From Jacaranda mimosifolia (Eukaryota; Streptophyta; Magnoliopsida; Lamiales; Bignoniaceae), in the NCBI GenBank assembly GCA_018894105.1, contig CM032132.1, positions 31,051,379 through 31,115,378 of the forward strand: a stretch of 64,000 nucleotides of DNA. Direction: 5' to 3'. The notes under the pieces are model-generated. The model did not search any database. It saw only the letters and a program-made list of their open reading frames with translations, and had not been told where the DNA came from. Shown in pieces: positions 59,099-64,000 of this stretch (within the stretch, counting starts at the first letter, position 1; each line of letters begins with the position of its first letter). The position numbers were made by a program, and so were the translations under genes.

Positions 59099-60583
59099 TC
59101 AATATCCTGATTTTAAATCAAATTTCAAAAATATGACAGCTTCATAAAGTCTATCAAGTAAATCTTTTTTATTAGGAATATGATATCTTATCCATTTTAA
59201 AACTTTATTAAGAGGTTTATAATTAATCACAAGGCGGGGTATTCCTCTTTCTTGTTCAGAATGTTTATTAACATAAAAGGTTGTACATGACCAAGGAGAT
59301 TTAGAAGGTTTTATTAAACCTTTTTGTAAAAGAGAAATAATTTCTTTTTTACATAATTCTAAATATTCAGAATTTATTTGACATGGTCTAGCTTTAGTGG
59401 GAATTTTCTTTTCATCAAAAGCATCTTCATATGGAAGATTAACAATATGTTTCTTTCTATTCCAAAAGGCATTTGGATATTCATTACATATTTCTAAAGA
59501 AAATTGATTAATTATCAATTCAATTTTATCCTTTAATTTAGGATTTTGAAGTTTCTCTTCAATTGTTAAAATATTAATTTCCTCTTTAAGAAAATTTATT
59601 TGATGATTTTTTGCTATAAGCAAATCCTGAATTTGATGAAGAACTCTAGTAAAAGGTTCAATTATAAACTGAAAAATTATTTCTTTTCCTTCAAAAGTTC
59701 CTTTAAATCCTTTTTCGTCAATATTTTTTATAGGAAATATTTTCTTTAAAAATGGAGTACCAAGTATAACTTGGTTTGTAATATATTTTATAAGTAAAAA
59801 ACTTGTAGGAATACAAGTATTGTTTTTGCAAATATATGCTTTTGGTAATTTATATTGAATATCTAATTTCTGACCATTAGCAGAACTAAGAGAATGAGTA
59901 GTTTTTTGAAAATACCTGGTAGGAATAATTCCTTCCTGTATACAGTTCAAATCTGCTCCGCTATCAATTAAAGCAGTTAATTCTTTTTTAAATCTATTAT
60001 CAATAAGTAAAGTAATTTTCACATGCCATTTTTGAGATGTAATTATCTCAAGTGTAGACAGAAAATTGTCACTAGAAGGAAATCTTATTATTTCATCAAG
60101 ATCTTTAATATGAAAACTCATAATTTTATTATTATTCTCTAAAATAGAAATTCTTTCATTAAAAACTTTATTTTCTTGTTTAAGATTATAAATCTCATTT
60201 TTCAAATTATTAATTTCTACAGACAAATCATTAACTATAGTGGGAGTTTCAAAATTTTGCCTTTGTTTCAAAAATTTTTGAACCTCAGCCATATAATAAG
60301 GTTCTGGTGAAGTATAAACTTTTTGATATTCATCAAAACTATTATAATTAGTATAAGAAGAAGTACTAGGAGTATTCTCCATTTGATCTATAATTTTAGA
60401 CGTAATTTCTGGATCTTTTATAAATTTCAAAAGTTCCCTAAGATTATCATTATTTAAAACATTAACATTTAAAATTTTAAATTCAGCTAGAATTTTTATA
60501 AAATTCTTCATTATCACTTTCTTGTTTAATACAAGGATTACCTTGTTGACAAGGATCACAACATTCTTCTTCAGAAAATACAT
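59099..60583 (-). pseudogene. Viral aspartic protease and N-terminal reverse transcriptase
   Basis: A 494-residue open stretch. A coiled-coil-like region (EINNLKNEIYNLKQENKVFN) precedes the protease, whose active site reads ALIDSGADLNCIQEG (about 59935-59980), with VILGTPFLKKIFPI as the second half. The RT N-terminus follows with GIPRLVINYKPLNKVLKWIR and FLKFDLKSGY, then a TGA at 59099 where Trp is expected. The protease would release the polyprotein products; the active-site Asp-Ser-Gly is intact. Confidence 0.87.
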
Positions 60584-60945
60584 TTATCATCTTCTAATGC
60601 TTTTAAATCATCAGAAACCAAAGATTTCTCAAAACTATTATCTGAATTATTAGAAACATCCGAATCATTTTCTGAATTAGAATTTAAAAGTAATTTGGAA
60701 ATAATTTCTTTTAACTCTTCATCAACATTTAGATTATTAATCTTTTTCTTCATTTTACACTTATCAGCATAATGACCTATTTTACCACATTTAAAACAAG
60801 CTCTAGATTTTTTCTTTTCTATTCTTTCTTTCTTTCTTTTTTCTCTCTTTTCTCTCCTTTTCTCTTTTCTTTTATTAGAAGAGATCTTATCTTTTTTTTT
60901 TTTTTTGCCTATGAGGCTTACTAGTGGAAGGTTGTTCCATACCAA
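60571..60945 (-). pseudogene. Viral coat-protein C-terminal region with CCHC knuckle
   Basis: A strongly basic Lys/Arg/Glu tract is followed by an intact zinc knuckle CFKCGKIGHYADKC (first Cys codon about 60796-60798) and an acidic tail (NSNSENDSDVSNNSDNS). The CCHC finger at the end of the coat protein binds the viral RNA. A run of about 18 A (minus strand, 60889-60906) lies near the start and probably caused the frame break from the preceding segment. Confidence 0.83.
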
Positions 60946-61097
60946 ATTGACCTAATTGTCTTTTTCCTGTAATATTATGGCGTTTAATCTGTTGATTTAA
61001 TTTAATCTCATTACACAAGGATAAACCTTCTTGAATAAATATTCCTATTAGTTTACCATAAGTATAATTTTCATACTCAATTTGAGCCCCTCCTTTT

Positions 61098-62191
61098 CTA
61101 AGATTTTTCTAACTCTTTCAGCAAATAAAGAGGGAAATCCATCAATAATTTTGATTTCCAATGAGTACTATTAGACTTAGGGTGTTCCATAACTCTAGAT
61201 AAAAATGTATCCTTATACCACCTAAATGAAGTGAGTGTAGGACATTTCAAACCATTTAGTAATATTCTAATATTTTCACTATTATCAGACCATCTACCAG
61301 TAAAATGTTCTATAATATTAACAACAAGTGTATATGTAGCATTTTCAATATTATGACTTGATTCAATCTTAACAGTATTAAGAATTTCAGCTCTTTTAGA
61401 GGCATTTAAATAATTATCCCACCAACCTTTTAATTGGCCAGTAAAGCCTGCAACAATCATATTAGCAACATCTTTATCACTATTACCATTTGTTTTAGAA
61501 ATTGTGTTATACATTAACATTCTATGAACAATATTATAAATTTGTCTTTCAGTATAACCATCAAAATTCCATTCATAAATATTTTTACCATTATAACTAT
61601 TATTAACAATATATTCTTGTTCCTCATTAAGAACATCTTGAGGCGTGGGTCTAGGATAATAATACATCGTCATAGTAGGCCCATCAGCATACTTTTCAAT
61701 TTTATTTATCTCATCTTTAATATAATTCTTATAACTATTTGTATTACTCATTCCATCTTCAAACTCTTTATTAAGAGTATTAAGTTTTAATCCTTTAAAT
61801 TTATTATCAAGAATTTGAAATTATGAATTTCAGGAGGAGGTTGAATACTAGAGGTTGCAATTACCTCTGGTGGTTGTGGTTGTCCTTGATTAAGGCTTGC
61901 CACACTTATCAAATTCTTAACTTGATTCATAAGGGAATATAGACTTTCAACTCTAATATGAAGAGAAGAAATCTGTTCTCCTAATACATTAAGATACATA
62001 CTAGCATAATTTTGCTGTTTTACTAAATTATTAATAGTAGCAGCAGTGATTTGAAGTGTTTCATTTTCAAGAAGTTTCTGAAATGCAGAAAAATATATTA
62101 TTTCTCCATTATTATAAATTTGAAAAGGTTGTTGAGGTGGATAAATGGCTTTTAAAACTTGTCCACTATTTAATTTATAATTTCTTTCCAT
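61098..62191 (-). pseudogene. Viral polyprotein, coat-protein region
   Basis: Two stretches are visible. 62191-61787 contains YPPQQPFQIYNNGEIIYFS and a Gln/Pro-rich linker. 61751-61098 contains YYPRPTPQDVLNEEQEYI, then NIYEWNFDGYTERQIYNIVH and FTGQLKGWWDNYLNASKRAE, and further on NIIEHFTGRWSDNSENIRIL. These have the character of the florendovirus/petuvirus coat region. A frameshift separates the two near 61780. The frame ends at 61098, before the CCHC part. Confidence 0.75.
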
Positions 62192-62937
62192 AACAGAAAT
62201 ATAATTTTCAACATAATTGGTTATAAACCATAGAACAAATGGTATAATTCTATTTTCTTTTGAGGCAAAAGTATAAAATTCATTTTGAAATTTTAATTTA
62301 TCTTCTTCATTGAAATTTTCAAAAAACCATTTTCTAAATGATTCCCACTTGGGTAAATTAAATTCTTTTTTAGTAAGTTACCTTGCAGGAGATCCAGGAC
62401 TAAAATTAATTTTTGAGCTAAATTCCATTAAATAGAAAAATTCATTTCAGACTCGGTTATTTTCGGTTCTTGGCTATTATAAACTCCTTTAACAATATTA
62501 TTTTTAGGAATCCTTAATTCATTTACTTTATTATTATGAATTTCAGATTCATTTGAAAACATTTCTCTAATTTGAGAAGTAAAAGCTCTTGATGGAAAAT
62601 CAATATCATCAAAAGGTGAAATATGAGAGTAGAAAGATGTATTCGAATGAGATCTAGAAATTCTGGATATAGAGGAAGATTCTATTAATCTTTTGTTATC
62701 TTCAAACTGTATTTGAACAGTATCATCTGAAGATTGTATTAGATTAGTAACATTTGAATTTACCATAGGCTGTAAATTAACAACTTGATCCATAATCCAA
62801 TTTTCAGGAAAAATAATTTCTTCCCATTTTATTGCCCTTCTAGTAGTAATATTAGACCTACTAAAATTGGTTTCTATACTAATTGTTTCATTAATAGGTT
62901 TATTAACCTTTTTACATCGTGGATTAAGAGTATGCAT
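62192..62937 (-). pseudogene. Viral polyprotein, movement-protein/N-terminal region
   Basis: Minus-strand frame 62937-62428 begins MHTLNPRCKKVNKPINETIS and includes ITTRRAIKWEEIIFPENW and a Ser-rich SRISRSHSNTSFYSHISPF tract. It ends in a stop at 62428; the sequence to 62192 continues in another frame (KEFNLPKWESFRKWFFENF near 62310-62360). By position this is the N-terminal part of the polyprotein, after or within the movement domain. The very N-terminus is missing and may be the oppositely oriented piece at 62980-63175. Confidence 0.65.
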
Positions 62938-62974
62938 TGGTTTAAAATAAATTCTATAACAGATACATATTACT

Positions 62975-63180
62975 TCTGCCCCTGAATGCTATCAGAGCCA
63001 TGGTGCTTTAAAAGTGTATAGATATATGGAAGTCCAACACATAAACTTTCCTTACGAATATTTTAAGGAAGAGAGATATTGTTAAAAATAGTATCAATGA
63101 AAAATATGATATTCCTCATAATATTGAATTACTTAATAAATGGACTATTCCTAGAGTAGAACCTAATTAATATACAGATT
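62975..63180 (+). pseudogene. Inverted viral leader and polyprotein N-terminus piece
   Basis: The plus strand has CCCTGAATGCTATCAGAGC (62980-62998), homologous to the minus-strand CCTTGAATGGTATCAGAGC at the other end (56012-55995). The core differs from TGGTATCAGAGC at one base. About 200 bases of AT-rich sequence follow, with a short frame ending ELLNKWTIPRVEPN at about 63120-63165. By position this would be leader plus the start of the polyprotein, in the opposite orientation to the main copy. Confidence 0.5.
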
Positions 63181-63182
63181 AG

Positions 63183-63256
63183 AGTAAAATATATTATTTA
63201 TGAATAACTAATTACAAAGTAAAATATATTATTTATTAATAACAAAGTAGAAAAGT
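63183..63256 (+). repeat. 74-bp direct repeat, right copy
   Basis: Same 74 bases as 55857-55930 with two differences (T/C and T/A). Confidence 0.9.
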
Positions 63257-64000
63257 TAAGTATATTTCATAGTCAAGTTATCTTATTTAATAAGCTAATA
63301 TATAATTTTGTTATTTTATTTATTTTTTATATATTTAATTATTTCTTTACTAGTTTTTATACTAATTATTATATATTTACCTTACATTTTTAATTTAATA
63401 GTATTTATATGAATTATTACATATTTATATTTAGTTATTTATTTAAACAGTAAGGGCAAGTTTGGTTGGAATTTAAGTTTATCCCTTGATAACTTATCTT
63501 ATGATAAGTTATTTGATTATTAACTATTGCAGCATTCTTTGATTTGCATTATTTTTTGTAAATATACATACATGATTGTTGTTTGGTTTGAAGTATAATA
63601 ATCCTTATCATTTGATTGTTTTATGAAATAACCATACTATCCTTTAATTTAAAAAAGACAAGCAATTCTTTCTCTTCTTTTTTTTTTTTCACAAATTATT
63701 TTTGCAATGAATTACACATTCTCTTTTTTCAAATTGTTTTTCTTCCCTATTTTTATTGATTTAATCACTTCTCAAAGTATCAATGGAAGGAATCTAACCC
63801 ATAATTTCTAATTTATTTTTATAATTTTTCAAAAATATTATTTTATAACATTAATAAATTACAATAAAAATAAATTAACTTTTTTATAGTTATGATATGT
63901 GTAAATATAACATTTGGATCAATTTAATAATTTCCCAACATTAATAGCTTGACTTATTTTTTTCCAATTTTTAGAAATTAATAATTCAAAATAAATTAAA
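63257..64000. other. AT-rich spacer to window end
   Basis: No gene or complete element recognised; short palindromic AT words only. Confidence 0.6.

Larger units (their letters stand above)
55931..63182 (-). mobile_element. Endogenous caulimovirid (florendovirus-like), degraded
   Basis: A minus-strand viral genome copy runs from the movement/coat region (62937) through protease, RT and RNase H to a second ORF, promoter and tRNA-Met site (55995). A short oppositely oriented piece lies at the right end. The gene order, CCHC knuckle, D-S-G protease, YIDD reverse transcriptase and a separate downstream ORF fit Caulimoviridae, and best the endogenous florendoviruses found in many flowering plants; petuvirus-like is the alternative. 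The viral copy is broken in every gene. Flanking host DNA is duplicated (74 bp), unlike retrotransposon TSDs and consistent with passive integration. Confidence 0.85.

Noticed and set aside
55995..63000. tRNA-Met-like strings at both ends as tRNA genes
   Set aside because: Only the 12-base 3' complement is present with no cloverleaf; these are primer-binding sites.

Overview
The window is plant nuclear DNA made almost entirely of transposable elements. I found no intact host gene. The evidence is Ty1/copia and Ty3/gypsy LTR retrotransposons with tRNA-type primer sites, a CACTA (En/Spm) transposon with its transposase, hAT- and Mutator-type non-autonomous elements, a fragment of chloroplast ndhE in nuclear context, and an endogenous caulimovirid (plant pararetrovirus). 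Every recognisable reading frame is broken. A flowering plant, probably a eudicot, is likely; the species cannot be named from this.

Layout. 1-4622: 3' half of a plus-strand, long-LTR (Angela-type) Ty1/copia element with its 2.3 kb 3' LTR. 4623-~4925: chloroplast ndhE fragment. ~4926-7873: leader and 5' LTR of a minus-strand member of the same copia family. 8712-9935: hAT-like element. 10519-12736: solo LTR of the copia family with perfect TSD, inserted in a ~150-bp repeat array. 14456-17067: terminal-inverted-repeat element containing a Mutator-like element (15123-16847). ~17995-18365: relic gypsy-type LTR.

18713-~44117 is one CACTA transposon split by a nest of insertions, each dated relative to the next by its target-site duplication. 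The CACTA transposase gene (20320-22334 and 41601-43110) is interrupted by a copia-family LTR (22335-41600, TSD TTACT/TTGCT). That LTR is interrupted by a complete minus-strand Angela-type element (23033-38356, TSD CCAAC). Its 5' LTR is in turn interrupted by a complete plus-strand Tork/Tnt1-type element (31910-37322, TSD CTTTA). A separate block of tandem repeats (~38816-41164) also lies within the outer LTR.

44231-55247 is a complete but decayed Ty3/gypsy element of Tat/Retand type (TSD TAGTG/CAGTG). It has gag, protease, RT, RNase H and integrase on the plus strand. Downstream of pol it carries a long antisense gene relic with its own TATA box, and a small hAT-like element is inserted at 50987-51549.

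55931-63182 is a degraded endogenous caulimovirid resembling florendoviruses, mostly on the minus strand: movement/coat region, CCHC knuckle, aspartic protease, RT, RNase H, a second ORF, promoter and tRNA-Met primer site. An oppositely oriented leader piece sits at its right end. A 74-bp direct repeat of host DNA flanks the whole viral block. The last ~750 bases are AT-rich with no recognisable gene.

The elements do not cooperate as a pathway; the window is a stratified record of successive insertions, with decay dominated by stop codons at former Trp, Gln and Arg codons and by small indels.
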